Assembly (NCBI GenBank): GCA_026770615.1
Contig: MU631656.1
Location: 19,866 to 37,070 of the forward strand
Direction of reading: 5' to 3'
Source: Pavlovales sp. CCMP2436
Lineage: Eukaryota; Haptophyta; Pavlovophyceae; Pavlovales
DNA length: 17,205 bases
The notes below the pieces were generated by a model, which saw only the letters and a list, made by a program, of their open reading frames with translations, made no database searches and was not told the origin of the DNA. The position numbers and the translations under genes are program-made. Shown here one piece after another: positions 1-8,570 of the stretch (position 1 is its first letter; every line of letters starts with the position of its first letter).

Positions 1-262
1 CCGGCAACGGCGGCGGCACACGCACTGACAGCGACGACGACGGCAACCCCGACGAGTGGGCTGAGGGCGCGTACCACCTCCGCAGGGAGACACGGTTTGG
101 GATCGGCGCCTAAGTATGCCGCCTGGGTGACTACATGCCGCCTGGGTGACTGAATGTCGTCGCGCCTACACGCTCGGAGTCGACCAATTCTGATACAGAA
201 TGACTGCAACCCACTGCCTGCTGCCCTTTTCTATAGTAAGGAAGTCGTAGTTTAAAAAAAAA
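1..262 (+). mobile_element. 3' end of a poly(A)-tailed LINE-like retroelement, cut by the window edge
   Basis: This segment holds the last 36 codons of an ORF, about 140 bases of 3' untranslated sequence and a run of nine A. It is the inverted counterpart of 7215-7473: position i pairs with 7474-i, with a single mismatch at position 241 in the first 253 bases. The shared sequence ends at the A-tract in both copies and the flanks beyond differ, which is how two independent retroposed 3' ends look. The 3' part holds a tandem duplication (around 115-153) with the core GCCGCCTGGGTGACT. It also has a perfect small stem-loop (ATTCTG-ATA-CAGAAT, 187-201), the kind of 3' structure LINE reverse transcriptases can recognise. 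That it is a LINE is inferred from the tail and from the protein it encodes. Confidence 0.75.
3..113 (+). pseudogene. C-terminal fragment of the LINE-like ORF
   Basis: These are the last 36 residues plus the TAA stop of the protein seen more fully on the minus strand at 7361-8570. The tail is Gly/Thr/Asp-rich and ends in RETRFGIGA. The upstream part lies outside the window, so it cannot be said whether the parent copy is intact. Confidence 0.7.
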
Positions 263-538
263 TGTCCCAAAAAATATAAACTGACAATTTCAACTGACAC
301 CCACTCACAACTGACATCCAATTCAAAAAATAGTAACAGCAACCTACTGGCTTAATCACGTTTTGAAGCTTAATCACGTTTTAAAAAAAATCGCCCAAGG
401 AAAATCCGCGTTACCGCCTTCACGCTCGCCGCCTCTCAATCGCCTTCTTCATCTTCGTCATCGCCCCGTCATCGCGCTCGCTCGAGTGCTGTCGTGCTCG
501 CCTATCTCGCCGACGTGCTGAAGCCCGCCGCCCTTCAT
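263..538. other. intergenic, AT-rich then CT-rich; no gene seen
   Basis: After the A-tract there is a short AT-rich stretch with an 18-bp direct repeat (core CTTAATCACGTTTT, near 353-384). It is followed by pyrimidine-rich sequence made of CTTCATC/CTCGTC words. No reading frame with a convincing ATG start or protein-like composition is visible. Confidence 0.5.
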
Positions 539-942
539 CTTCGTCCGGCACGCGGCTCGAGCTTGTCCTTCGTCGTGCTCGTCGCCCTTCAACTTCTGTT
601 GGAGGTATGGCTCTTGTATATGCTCTTAGCTATTGCATATACTCAAGCTATACTGCCTACATGCCTGCCCGCAGCACACAGCACCACACACACTTACTGG
701 CCACAACTCTGGCTCAGTTTAAATTGTGATTGCCACTCAGTGATCGCTCAGTTTGCCGTCCGCCGCTGATCGCTTTGCACTGATCGCTCGTGAAGCTCTA
801 ACTCGCTGTATTTGATCCTGCCGCCCGTCGAGACGACGGGCACCCTCTAACGCCGCAAGGACTAGAGGAGAGACGGAGCGACCGGCTAACACCAACAACT
901 TCGTCTGGCACGCGGCTCAAGCTTGTCCTTCGTCGAGCTCGC
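539..942. repeat. pair of 44-bp direct repeats, 360 bp apart
   Basis: Positions 539-582 and 899-942 match at all but three bases, with core GGCACGCGGCTC and CTTGTCCTTCGTCG. The sequence between them is not coding in any convincing frame. The repeats suggest local duplication in a CT-rich block. Confidence 0.65.
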
Positions 943-974
943 CCGTCGGTGCTCAAGCTCGCCCCGCCTACCTT

Positions 975-1034
975 CACGCGCGGCTCATCCACGCGCGGCT
1001 CGTCCTCAAGCGGCTCATCTTCAAGCGGCTCAAG
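975..1034. repeat. 15-bp minisatellite, about four units
   Basis: Four imperfect units built on CGCGGCTCATC and AAGCGGCTCATCTTC lie head to tail. On the minus strand they read as EPLED-EPLED-EPRVD-EPRV. The frame around them has no ATG support and no other protein-like features, so it is treated as a repeat and not a gene. Confidence 0.6.
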
Positions 1035-1221
1035 CTTGTCTGACACGTCGCATGCTGCTTCAGCTTGTGCTCGCCTTCCCGTCGTCCACGCGCCTGCAGA
1101 TGTCTACCCGCATCGAGCGCGTGACTGTCGTGCGAGCACGTGCGGTGTTGAATGCCAGTTGCGCAAGTCAACCCGCAACCGCCGATGCCGGCCGTCTCGC
1201 CCATGGCCCCCGACCGTGCGC

Positions 1222-1608
1222 GAGCCTCCCGTCAGCATCAAGACCTTCGCTCACACCGACCTCGTGGGACGCGGGAGCGCACACTCACGGAGGGCAAACG
1301 GGGTGCATGCACATCCTCCCCTTGACTCACAGGTCGCAGCCAACCGCCAACCGACCCCCCACCTCTCCTTCGGCCTTCATCCCAGCTCCGATACCAATAT
1401 TGGGGAAAAGTGAGATCGAGCCTCCCGTCAGCATCAAGACCCTCGCTCACACCGACCTCATGAGACGCGGGGCCGCACACCCATGGAGGGCAGACGGGGT
1501 GCATGCACATCCTCCCCTTGACCCGCAAGTCGCAGCCAACCGCCAACCGAGATCCCGCCTCTCAGCCTCCATCCCTGCTCCGGTACCAATATTGTGGAAA
1601 TGTGAGAT
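1222..1608. repeat. tandem duplication of a ~195-bp unit
   Basis: Unit 1 (1222-1417) and unit 2 (1418-1608) lie directly head to tail. Both begin GAGCCTCCCGTCAGCATCAA, share GGGGTGCATGCACATCCTCC in the middle and end around CCAATATTGxGGAAAxGTGAGAT. Scattered substitutions and small indels show the duplication is not recent. Open frames run through it on both strands, but none is conserved between the units in a way that suggests a protein. Confidence 0.75.
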
Positions 1609-2004
1609 ATCATCGGCGCCGATTTTGGAATCAATCCTTTTCCGCGTTCACAGGCGGGTGCAGCCCCTCACTCTTCTCGTCGTGCAGCCCCTCAACCCGT
1701 GCGATTGACAGAACGGCCGTCTGGTCATTTGACTAGCGACCTATCAATAACCGAAAAGCCCCCCAAGGTTTCCAAGCCCCTGTGTATTACGATCCGGACC
1801 CGTTTCAATAATTTATAATAATTTATTCCACTCGAGACCCGTCATCATCGTCGGTTCATAACGACGTCACTCTCGCGAGTGAATCCGCCGTGCCCGCAGG
1901 TACCTCCGGTTGCGCCTGTGCGCTGAAGGCCCATCACTGACAAAAAATTAGATCGTTGAGTTGCCGAAGGTGCCCAAGTCCTCGCTAAGGTTGCCGTCAC
2001 CGCG
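1609..2004. other. intergenic; no gene recognised
   Basis: Mixed-composition sequence with a short AT-rich stretch (1806-1828, repeated ATAATTTAT words). No RNA gene or element ends recognised. Confidence 0.4.
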
Positions 2005-2749
2005 TCAGGCCCGCCGGTTTCTTTTCCCGTCGTCGTCACCACTGCTGCTCTCATCACTCGATCTCGAGTGTTTGCCGGGTTTGCCTGCACAGTTCGCCAG
2101 TGGACTGATTACCCTGGTGATAAACTCTGGGACAGACTCGCTCACGGCGTGAAAGAGAGCGTGCAACGGCAGCGCTGGCAGCAAAACCTGTAGTGTCTGC
2201 GATAACATCGAAACCTCGGCAGCGGGCGCGTCAGCGGGTGCGTCAGCGGCAGGAGCCACTGCCACACCAGTTGCCGCGTCCGCCACGGGAGATGGCACCA
2301 CCAGCTCCTCGATCCCCGCGTCAGCGGGCGCGTCAGCAGGCGCGGGCGCAGACGCCTGGGCGCGCTCCGCGGCCGCCAGGGCGTGCTCCGCTGCCCGGCG
2401 GGCTGACCGGCCCGCGCGTGCACCCTTGCCGCCCACGTGGGCCTTGCCACCCGCCACCGCCCCGCAGCGCTTGCCACCCACCGCCCGTTGCTGCTGCGGC
2501 GCGATGGCAGCGCGAGCAGTAAGCATGAACATCACGCGCCCCTCGCTTACGAACCACGGCGCAATCTTGAAGTCGCCGCCATCGGGTAGCACCTTCGCCA
2601 GATGTGCCAATCAACCTCGCCATCCAATCGTCACCTGCCGCAGCCACTCCGCACGCGCCCGAGTTCCACTCCCGCGGCGCGCGCTCCTCGACGTACCGCC
2701 CCACGGCGTACGCCCAGCCAAACGGCCCATACCGCGGCTTCACCTGCAC
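2005..2749 (-). pseudogene. degenerate gene of unknown function, Ala/Pro-rich
   Basis: No family is recognised. Two minus-strand frames join near 2600-2615 through what looks like a small indel. The upstream part (2749-2615) reads VQVKPRYGPFGWAYAVGRY and continues to DDWMARL. The downstream part reads LAHLAKVLPDGGDFKIAPW, then EGRVMFML, then a basic Gly/Ala stretch, two Ala-Pro-Ala-Asp repeat clusters, a hydrophobic segment (SMLSQTLQVLLPALPLHALF), and an acidic Ser/Asp tail ending GKRNRRA before TGA. Neither frame has a good ATG at its head. The first ATG of the lower frame is at 2532, which would give 175 residues. It could be a short real gene from that ATG, or a broken retroelement gag-like gene. 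Confidence 0.35.
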
Positions 2750-2946
2750 GCCTTAGCGTCGAGACACAAAGCTCAACCGCGACCTTGTCGGCCGCGGTCG
2801 CGCACGCCGGTGTCGGCGTGCGGCGTGCGGCGTTATCAGCCGCTCTCGGTGACCTCCTCCACTCGCCATGCTCGGGAGCGACGTTACCGTCGCGCCTCCA
2901 AGGGCCCCCGCGGCGACGAGGTCGGCATCGCAGCCGTCGGGAGGGA

Positions 2947-3027
2947 AATATTGGAAACGGCTAGTGCAGGCGAGCTCGGCGTTTCCAATATTTATGGTCG
3001 CGCCTGCACTAGCCGTTTCCAATATTT
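2947..3027. repeat. 26-bp perfect inverted repeat (hairpin) with extra partial copies
   Basis: Bases 2947-2972 are the exact reverse complement of 3002-3027; arm core GGAAACGGCTAGTGCAGGCG. The loop carries a further CGTTTCCAATATTTATGG word. Just after the right arm the sequence turns back again as GGAAACGGACAGTGCAGG. The structure lies about 125 bp upstream of the coiled-coil gene's ATG. It is either a fold-back element remnant or a structured promoter/5' leader. Confidence 0.7.
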
Positions 3028-3152
3028 ATGGAAACGGACAGTGCAGGCTAGCAAATGGCCGCGCCGAGCGAGCCGAGCTTGTGAAAGCGCCGAGCTCACG
3101 CGAGGGGGGCGAGGGGTGAGGCGTGAGGCGGAAGGGGGTGGCGCCACGCGCG

Positions 3153-5844
3153 ATGGCGAAGTTGACCGTCGGCGACTTTGAGGACCTCCAGCGGCAGCTG
3201 CTCCGCACGCGCGAGGACCTCTGCGGCTCTCAGAGCCGCGAGCGCGCTGCCGTGGGCGATCTGGGCAAGCTTCGCACTGAGCACGGCGACCTGCGCCTCT
3301 ACTCCGAGCTGCAGGCCACGCGCGAGGTGCTACTACGTGATGATGTGACGCGGTTGCACCACGCGCTTGAGCGCGTCACGGGCGGTGCGGACGCGGGCAT
3401 GGCGGTCTCGGCGGTGGGTGGCGACCTGGGTGCGTTCCCCGCACCGCCGACGCCGACCACACGCAGGCGGATGGAGAGCCAGGTGGGCAGTGCCGCCGCA
3501 CAAATCGTACGCCTGGAGGTCGAGCGCGACGCGCTCCACTCGACGCTCGCAAGCGCAGACGATGACGGCGATCGGTCTCGAGAACACGTGCACATGCTGC
3601 ACGGGCATATTGCGCACACGCGCGCCGAGCACGCGCACTTGCACGCCGTATTACGCGAGCGTGAGCGCACACTGCACGAGACGCGCCAGCTTGCAGCCAC
3701 GCTGCACGTGCGCGTGAGCCGCTCCAACGGCGACGCCGCGGCGGAGCGCGCGACGCTCTCGGCCGCAGCGCTTTCATCGGAGGAGCTCGGCGCGGCCTAC
3801 CGCGAGGCGCAGCGCGTCGCCGCGCGGCAGCACGCCGAGACGCTCGAACAGCTGCGCGCCGTCAAGCGCGCGGCGGCTGGGCGCTGGGCCCGCGACGCGG
3901 TGCACGGCTTTGCGCGTACGGCGCTTCGCGCATGGCGGCACGCGGTGGAGCGCGCGACTCTGTTCCGCCAAGTGAAGAGCCTCACGTACGGCCACCTCGC
4001 GCGGGCGCAGGGTACGGCGGCCGCGCCCGCATCCGCACGCGGCAAGGATTCGGACTCGGGCTCGCCGGCTGGTGCTTCGCCCTCTGCAGATGGCGAGGCC
4101 GCAGAGGGCGAGGCGCCCGCTCAGGCGCCCGCTGCCGCATACGTGGACGCGGACGAGGCTGCGCGCTCGCAGCGGCTGCGCAGGTGCTGGGGCGCGGAGT
4201 TGCATGTGCTCGCCGCCTCGCTGTGCCAGGCGGAGGGAGCCCTCGCCGAGCAGTCTGCTGACGCGCGCCGCGCGCGCGACGACCTCGGCGCGGAGCTCGC
4301 GGCGGCCGAGCGCGCGGGCGCGGTGAACGCGGTGGGCGCGGCGGCGGCGCTCGGCGCGCTCGCCGACGCCGACGCCGCACTAGCCGCACTTCGCGCACAG
4401 TTCGCGCACTCGTGCGCGCAGCGCCACGCGCTTGGCGGCACGCTTGGCGACGCGGACGACTCGCTGGCGCGCGCGATTTCGGCGGCGCGCGCGGGCGAGC
4501 TTGCACTAGAGGACGCGGCGGTCGAGGCGGAGCTGCGCACGCGCCGGGCGGAGGGGCTCGCCAAGGAGCTGCAGCGCTCGCTCCGCGACGAGGTGGCGGC
4601 CTGCTCAGCGGCGCGCGCCGAGACCGAGTGCGTGCACAAGACCAACAGGCAGCTCGAGCGCGCGCTTGACGAGCGCCTCGCGGCGGACCATCCCGCGCCG
4701 GCTCGGCAGCGGAGCGCGGGCGGCTCCGCGGGCGGAGGGGGCGGGGCGGCGGGCGCCACGGCCGAGGCGGCCGAGGTGGGCTGCGGTGGCGAGGGCGACG
4801 GCTTGGCGCCGGGCGGCGTGCTGCTGCGCGCGGTAGAGTCTTTTCTCAAGCAGCGCGCCGAGGGCGAGCAGCAGCAGCAGCAGACCGCGCCGCAGCCGCA
4901 GACCGCGCCGCAGCCGCCCACCCTGCCTGATGGCGGAGGCGCGTGGGGCGTGCTCGAGCTGCAGGCACCTGCCGCGCGCAAGGGGGAGGGGGAGCAGGGC
5001 GAGGGCGGCGCGTCCTCGTGGCTCGGCGCGGTCGGGCTCGGTGGCAGCTGGACGAGTGGCGCGCTCGGCTCGCCGGCGCAGCTTGAAGTGGGCAGCTTCT
5101 CCGAGCGGAGCGCGCTCGCCCTGCTGAACGGAGCGATGGCGCGCACCGCCGCCTCCGGGCCCAGCAGCTCCGCCGACCCCAACTTGATCTCCGCCGAGGC
5201 GCTGCTGCTCAAGCTGCGCCACCTGAGTGCGCACAACGGCTTCCTGCGCGAGCGCGTCTTCTACCTCGAGGGCTGCGTGGTGGAGCTTAACGCCGACCTC
5301 GACAAGAAGCGCACGCTCATGTACTCTCTATGCGCATGCTTAACACCCTCGTGCGCGCGCGCTCCCGGCCCCCGGGCACCCACCCACGCGACCCCCCTTC
5401 CCCCCCCACTCTACACGCAAACAAACCCGCAGGCGCCATCTCTACTCGGTTGCGAACGGACCTCTCCCGCCCAGCACGCGCGAGGACGTGCGCAACTCAG
5501 TGGTGCACCACTGGGTGCAGACACTCATCCAGCCCACGGCCAGCACGCTCCAGACGCGGCCGCACCTGCGGCGGGAGCGGGACGTGGCGGACGCGATGGA
5601 GAACGTGCTCGAGGAGACGCTGTGCAGGAACATGCAGCAGCAGAGGGACGTCGAGTCGCTCGGCGCGCAGTGTGTCCGTCTGCGCCGCCTGCTGGCCGAG
5701 AGCTACCAGTCGGGCGGGGGCGAGCGGAGACTGGCACCAGACGCAGCCGATCTCGCAATTCCTGACGCGCGCACCTTGCCTGGGCACGGCGAAGGGGCCC
5801 AGGCGCCTCCGACTACACATTCGGAACCTGCTGACCGGAATTGA
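3153..5844 (+). CDS. large coiled-coil protein, CCDC186/golgin-like C-terminus (two exons)
   Basis: The coding region is 3153-5320 joined to 5433-5844, giving 859 residues. The ATG at 3153 (MAKLTVGDFEDLQRQLL) is chosen because the frame upstream has only GTG. Residues ~1-240 and ~330-520 are Ala/Arg/Glu-rich with heptad-like coiled coil. Residues ~244-271 carry a Trp-containing helix (FARTALRAWRHAVERA). A Gly-rich linker and a polyQ/TAPQPQ tract (~570) follow. From ~680 to ~812 the protein becomes less biased: NGFLRERVFYLEGCVVELNADLDKKRTLM, in two parts, then exon 2 RHLYSVANGPLPPS and ENVLEETLCRN. This pattern resembles the C-terminus of CCDC186-type Golgi coiled-coil proteins, from memory of the family and not from a search. 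The tail after ~812 is low complexity, so the true end is uncertain. A cytoplasmic, Golgi or centrosome scaffold role is inference. Confidence 0.75.
5321..5432 (+). other. spliceosomal intron (GT-AG, phase 2, 112 bp)
   Basis: The donor is CTCAT|GTACTCTCT and the acceptor CCCGCAG|GCGCC, preceded by a C-rich pyrimidine tract. Splicing joins AT with G to make an ATG codon and moves the frame exactly onto the exon-2 reading frame, which then stays open to 5844. Reading straight through instead gives Pro/Thr-rich sequence unlike either side. The phase match and the change of composition are the evidence. Confidence 0.8.
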
Positions 5845-5949
5845 CCTCCGGATAAATAGGATCACTGCGTACAATCTCTATCGATCGATGCTATCCGGGC
5901 ACGTGCGATATTTAAACAGTGTCGAATATTTTTGTATTTTGCAATCGCT
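5845..5949. other. 3' flank of the coiled-coil gene
   Basis: AT-rich sequence following the TGA stop. It contains GATAAATAGG and TTTAAACAGTG but no unambiguous polyadenylation signal. Confidence 0.4.
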
Positions 5950-6034
5950 ACAAGTTCACCACCAACCTCACCTCTACCACTACCATCCCTGTTGCCAGGA
6001 CTAACGTCTGACGTCGACCAAGTCAGTGAGTGAA
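5950..6034 (+). repeat. repeat R, left part (85 bp), ending in target duplication TGAA
   Basis: Matches 17020-17104 at about 81 of 85 positions; core ACTAACGTCTGACGTCGACC. Here the repeat is interrupted after TGAA (6031-6034) and resumes at 8801. In the other copy it is continuous. Confidence 0.85.
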
Positions 6035-6196
6035 GGCTCCAGCTCCGGTCATGGCCAGCCAGCACATGTGCATTCAGTCTTTTTCCGCCTTCAGAGGGGT
6101 CAGCGGACCTGACCGGACGGCGGCGCTAGCAGCAAGCCCTAGTGCTCCGATTTTTTATTCGAATACAAAAATTTGCCCCGATACATAGAGAAATAG

Positions 6197-6505
6197 TTTA
6201 CAGCTGATTTCAAGTTTGTAGACCGATCTTTTATTTCGACGGATTTTGTGCAGCGAATCCATATTTTGGGGCCGGCAAAATTGATTTTCTGCCAGTTTCT
6301 TTTTAAGTGGTTGTGGATCCACAAATGCATGCAAGCATGTTTTGTCCAAGGCATTTTCCTGCGCATTTTCCAGTTCGTGGACCTACAATCACTTAAAAAT
6401 AAACTGCCGAAAGCGGCCAAAAAAACAATCTCGCGATGGATTCGCCGCATGAAATCCGTCGAAAGAAAATCCCCAATCGTCTAAAAACCTAAAATCAGCT
6501 GTAAA
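6197..6505. mobile_element. long-inverted-repeat MITE (309 bp), nested
   Basis: The element begins TTTACAGCTGATTT and ends AAATCAGCTGTAAA. The arms stay alignable for about 130 bp inwards: TTTCGACGGATTT and GCGAATCCA pair with their reverse complements, and so do CTTTTTAAGTGGTTGT and ACAATCACTTAAAAAT. Almost the whole element can therefore fold on itself. The frames inside are AT-rich noise. No clear target duplication is visible. Its right terminus supplies the TGA that ends the neighbouring broken gene's frame. Confidence 0.75.
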
Positions 6506-7211
6506 GTGCCGGATTCCCGGCGATTTTCTGCCGCTTGGGCGCCGCCTGCAGCTTGTCCATCTCGAGCCGTCCATTCTGCACGTTGAGCAAGGCCGCGTCG
6601 CACGCCGCCATGAGCGGCACCATTGCCGCGCGCTGCTTCGCCTCCTCCGCCTCCACTGCGGCTTTCGCTGCGGCCAGAGTATCCTCAAGCTTGCCAACGC
6701 GGCTGCAAGCCAGCTGCACGGCCGTAAAGGTGCGTGAACGCGTTCTGTGGCGGCGACGGCGGGAACTGCTCGGCGGCGGGAGGGCTGCGGAGCCAGTGAC
6801 TGCGCGCCTCCTTCGCGCAGGCCGCGTCCCCCTTGTCGGCGTGAACGTCGAGCTTGCGGAGCAGGTCTCCGAGCACGGACTCCTTGGTAAGCCGCTGTAG
6901 TTTGGCGCTCGCGCAGCTCTTGAACGTACGAGAGCAGCTGCAGGCGGTGGTGCACACGAGGAAGACCTGGAACGTGCGGTCATTGTTAATGGCGCGCGTC
7001 TGCTCTCACTGCTTCGACGCCGTCACCGTTGACGCAACGAGGACATGGGAGGCGACCTCGTCCTTAAGAAGTTGCACCTCCACTGCCTGCCGCTTCGCTC
7101 TGGCATCCGCCCCCGTCTGCGGCCATACGGAGAGCGCAATGTTGCCGCCCACCACGCCGTCTGCCGCCAGCGCGCCGCCTGCCGCCTGCACGCCGCCTGG
7201 CGCACCGTCGG
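6506..7211 (-). pseudogene. broken gene of unknown function inside the insertion
   Basis: On the minus strand a protein-like frame runs from ~7200 (GNIALSVWPQTGADARAKRQ) through an in-frame TGA at 7006-7008. It goes on to TFQVFLVCTTACSCSRTFKS, KLQRLTKESVLGDLLRKLDV and QPRWQA before a stop near 6685. Around 6715 a second frame continues as VGKLEDTLAAAKAAVEAEEA, an Ala/Glu helix, then LQAAPKRQKIAGNPAL. The terminus of the inverted-repeat element adds YS and a stop. So there is one nonsense codon, one frameshift and two truncations: the LINE poly(A) junction on the 5' side and the MITE on the 3' side. I do not recognise the family. The CTTACSC cluster might bind metal, and PKRQK could be a nuclear signal. 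Confidence 0.5.
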
Positions 7212-7360
7212 GTATTTTTTAAACTACGACTTACTTACTATAGAAAAGGGCAGCAGGCAGTGGGTTGCAGTCATTCTGTATCAGAATTGGTCGACTCCGA
7301 GCGTGTAGGCGCGACGACATTCAGTCACCCAGGCGGCATGTAGTCACCCAGGCGGCATAC

Positions 7361-8570
7361 TTAGGCGCCGATCCCAAACCGTGTCTCCCTGCGGAGGTGG
7401 TACGCGCCCTCAGCCCACTCGTCGGGGTTGCCGTCGTCGTCGCTGTCAGTGCGTGTGCCGCCGCCGTTGCCGGTGCCGGTGCCGGTGCGCTCCAATCGCG
7501 CGCGCGCAATGATGACCTTGGCGTGCCCTCGAAGTGCGCACATGTCGATCTCCTGTCTCATCTTCCACAGGAGAGTGCTGCGCGCTTGCGCAGCGGAGGG
7601 GGCCCCCATGCAAGCTTGGAGCGCTCTTGCGCCCGTGCTGGCAAGGTCCCCGACGAAGGATTCCAGGTCGTCAGACCACTCGCCGAAGGCTCCAATCACG
7701 AGGGCGGCGTTCGCGGGGCCGCCTGCAGTGCAGAAGGTCTGTGCGCGGGCTTGCATCGGGCCAGTCTGTCCGGGGGTCGTGTGGAAGAAGTCGCGATCAA
7801 TCTTGATGAGCTCCGCCATGCGTTCTACCGGAAGCGAGTCAGCTCGCCTGCGCACAGCACACTCAGGGTAGTTGCCGTCGGTGTCCCTGTACCGAGTCCT
7901 GCAGAACGCCATGGTTTTGAGTTCAAGCAGTCGCGGGACCGCCCGCCCACCCTTGTGGTCGTACTCGGCGTAGAGGTCGACCTTCGGCCCGGGTCGCCGG
8001 CCTACCCCACCGAAGAAGAGCCGGTACGCGGCCTGGTTGGAGGCGAGTACCGAGGCGATGATGTCTCCCGCCTCGGTGCGCGCGTGCGCACCCATTCTTC
8101 TCGCAACCTCAGCCAGGAGGGCGAGGAGCGGATCGTGCCTGAGCTTGGAGATGTGGTCGCCGGTGACGCTCTGCCCGGTGGCCGCGACAATGTTGTCTCC
8201 GTGTACGTCGATGTCGCGGTTGAACAACCGCGCGCCGCGCGCGGCTAGGCCGACGCAGATAGGACTCGGGATGATGAAGAAGCGTGCTGTGATCTCCACC
8301 CACTCGCCGATGGTGTAGGTGCCGTAGCCAATAGGCTATAGCCAATCGGAAGCGCGGCCACCCAGGCAGAGCTGTTGCGGTCGATGCTCCTAACCAAGTG
8401 CACGACGCGATCGCCCCGCGGGAGCGCGTTGATCCGCATCTTAAGCGCGTCAAAGCGCTGAGCCTCGCGGTCCTCGGTGAGGTCCTTCTGCATGTTGAGG
8501 CTTGGCTTGCCTGTGAGATCCCAGCGCACCATCGGCCAGGCCTCCTCTGGGGGGAGGTGTTTTGGACCCA
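7361..8570 (-). pseudogene. LINE-like C-terminal region with PD-(D/E)XK-type nuclease features, frameshifted
   Basis: Numbering is from the 312-codon frame that begins at 8299 (a GTG codon, so not a true start). Residues 31-35 (DVHGD) and 54-55 (RH) sit where LINE C-termini usually have a His/Cys zinc-binding region, but the usual cysteines are not seen. D108 (KVDLY) and E126-x-K128 (LLELKT) fit a PD-(D/E)XK, restriction-like endonuclease core. Residues 201-209 (VIGAFGEWS) open an alpha-helical module that recurs at 13006-13256. Upstream, in another frame, sequence such as RFDALKMRINALPRGD and SSAWVAALPIGYS continues the same protein. The shift lies at a 14-bp duplication, 8325-8346. A non-LTR element of the restriction-like-endonuclease type is the best fit; reverse transcriptase motifs themselves are absent. 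Confidence 0.55.
8325..8346. repeat. 14-bp imperfect duplication that shifts the LINE frame
   Basis: TAGCCAAT occurs at 8325-8332 and again at 8339-8346, separated by AGGCTA, with the palindrome GGCTATAGCC between and across them. A 14-base gain moves the frame by two. Without it the upstream and downstream LINE frames become one. Confidence 0.6.

Larger units (their letters stand above)
7215..8570 (-). mobile_element. 5'-truncated LINE-like retroelement, 3' end with poly(A)
   Basis: On the minus strand the element reads coding sequence, stop at 7361-7363, about 140 bases of 3' UTR and an A-tract (T run 7215-7220). The last 259 bases match window positions 1-259 inverted. The 3' UTR has the same tandem GCCGCCTGGGTGACT and the same ATTCTG/CAGAAT stem-loop (7273-7287). 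The 5' limit is uncertain; protein-like sequence fades near 8570. No target duplication could be found, probably because flanks have decayed. Confidence 0.65.

Noticed and set aside
494..769. Hydrophobic 91-codon frame
   Set aside because: No ATG at its head (GTG), and it covers CT-rich repeat sequence. Hydrophobicity follows from CTC/GTC words.
1238..1546. Minus-strand 102-codon frame across the tandem duplication
   Set aside because: It exists because the two repeat units are read in tandem; no protein-like conservation between units.
4121..5236. Long minus-strand frame (371 codons) over the coiled-coil gene
   Set aside because: Ser/Ala/Arg-rich shadow of a GC-rich coding strand. The plus frame is longer, has an ATG, coiled-coil structure and a phase-matched intron.
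6248..6484. Plus-strand frame inside the 309-bp inverted-repeat element
   Set aside because: AT-rich palindrome read as Phe/Lys/Ile-rich sequence; no gene evidence.
1..7473. A 7-kb Polinton-like element bounded by the 259-bp inverted repeats
   Set aside because: The repeats end inward at A-tracts and encode LINE 3' ends. They enclose a host gene, and no polymerase, integrase or capsid gene is present.
7265..8248. Plus-strand 327-codon frame
   Set aside because: Antisense shadow of the LINE-like protein, whose strand is fixed by the poly(A) tail and by the match at 1-113.
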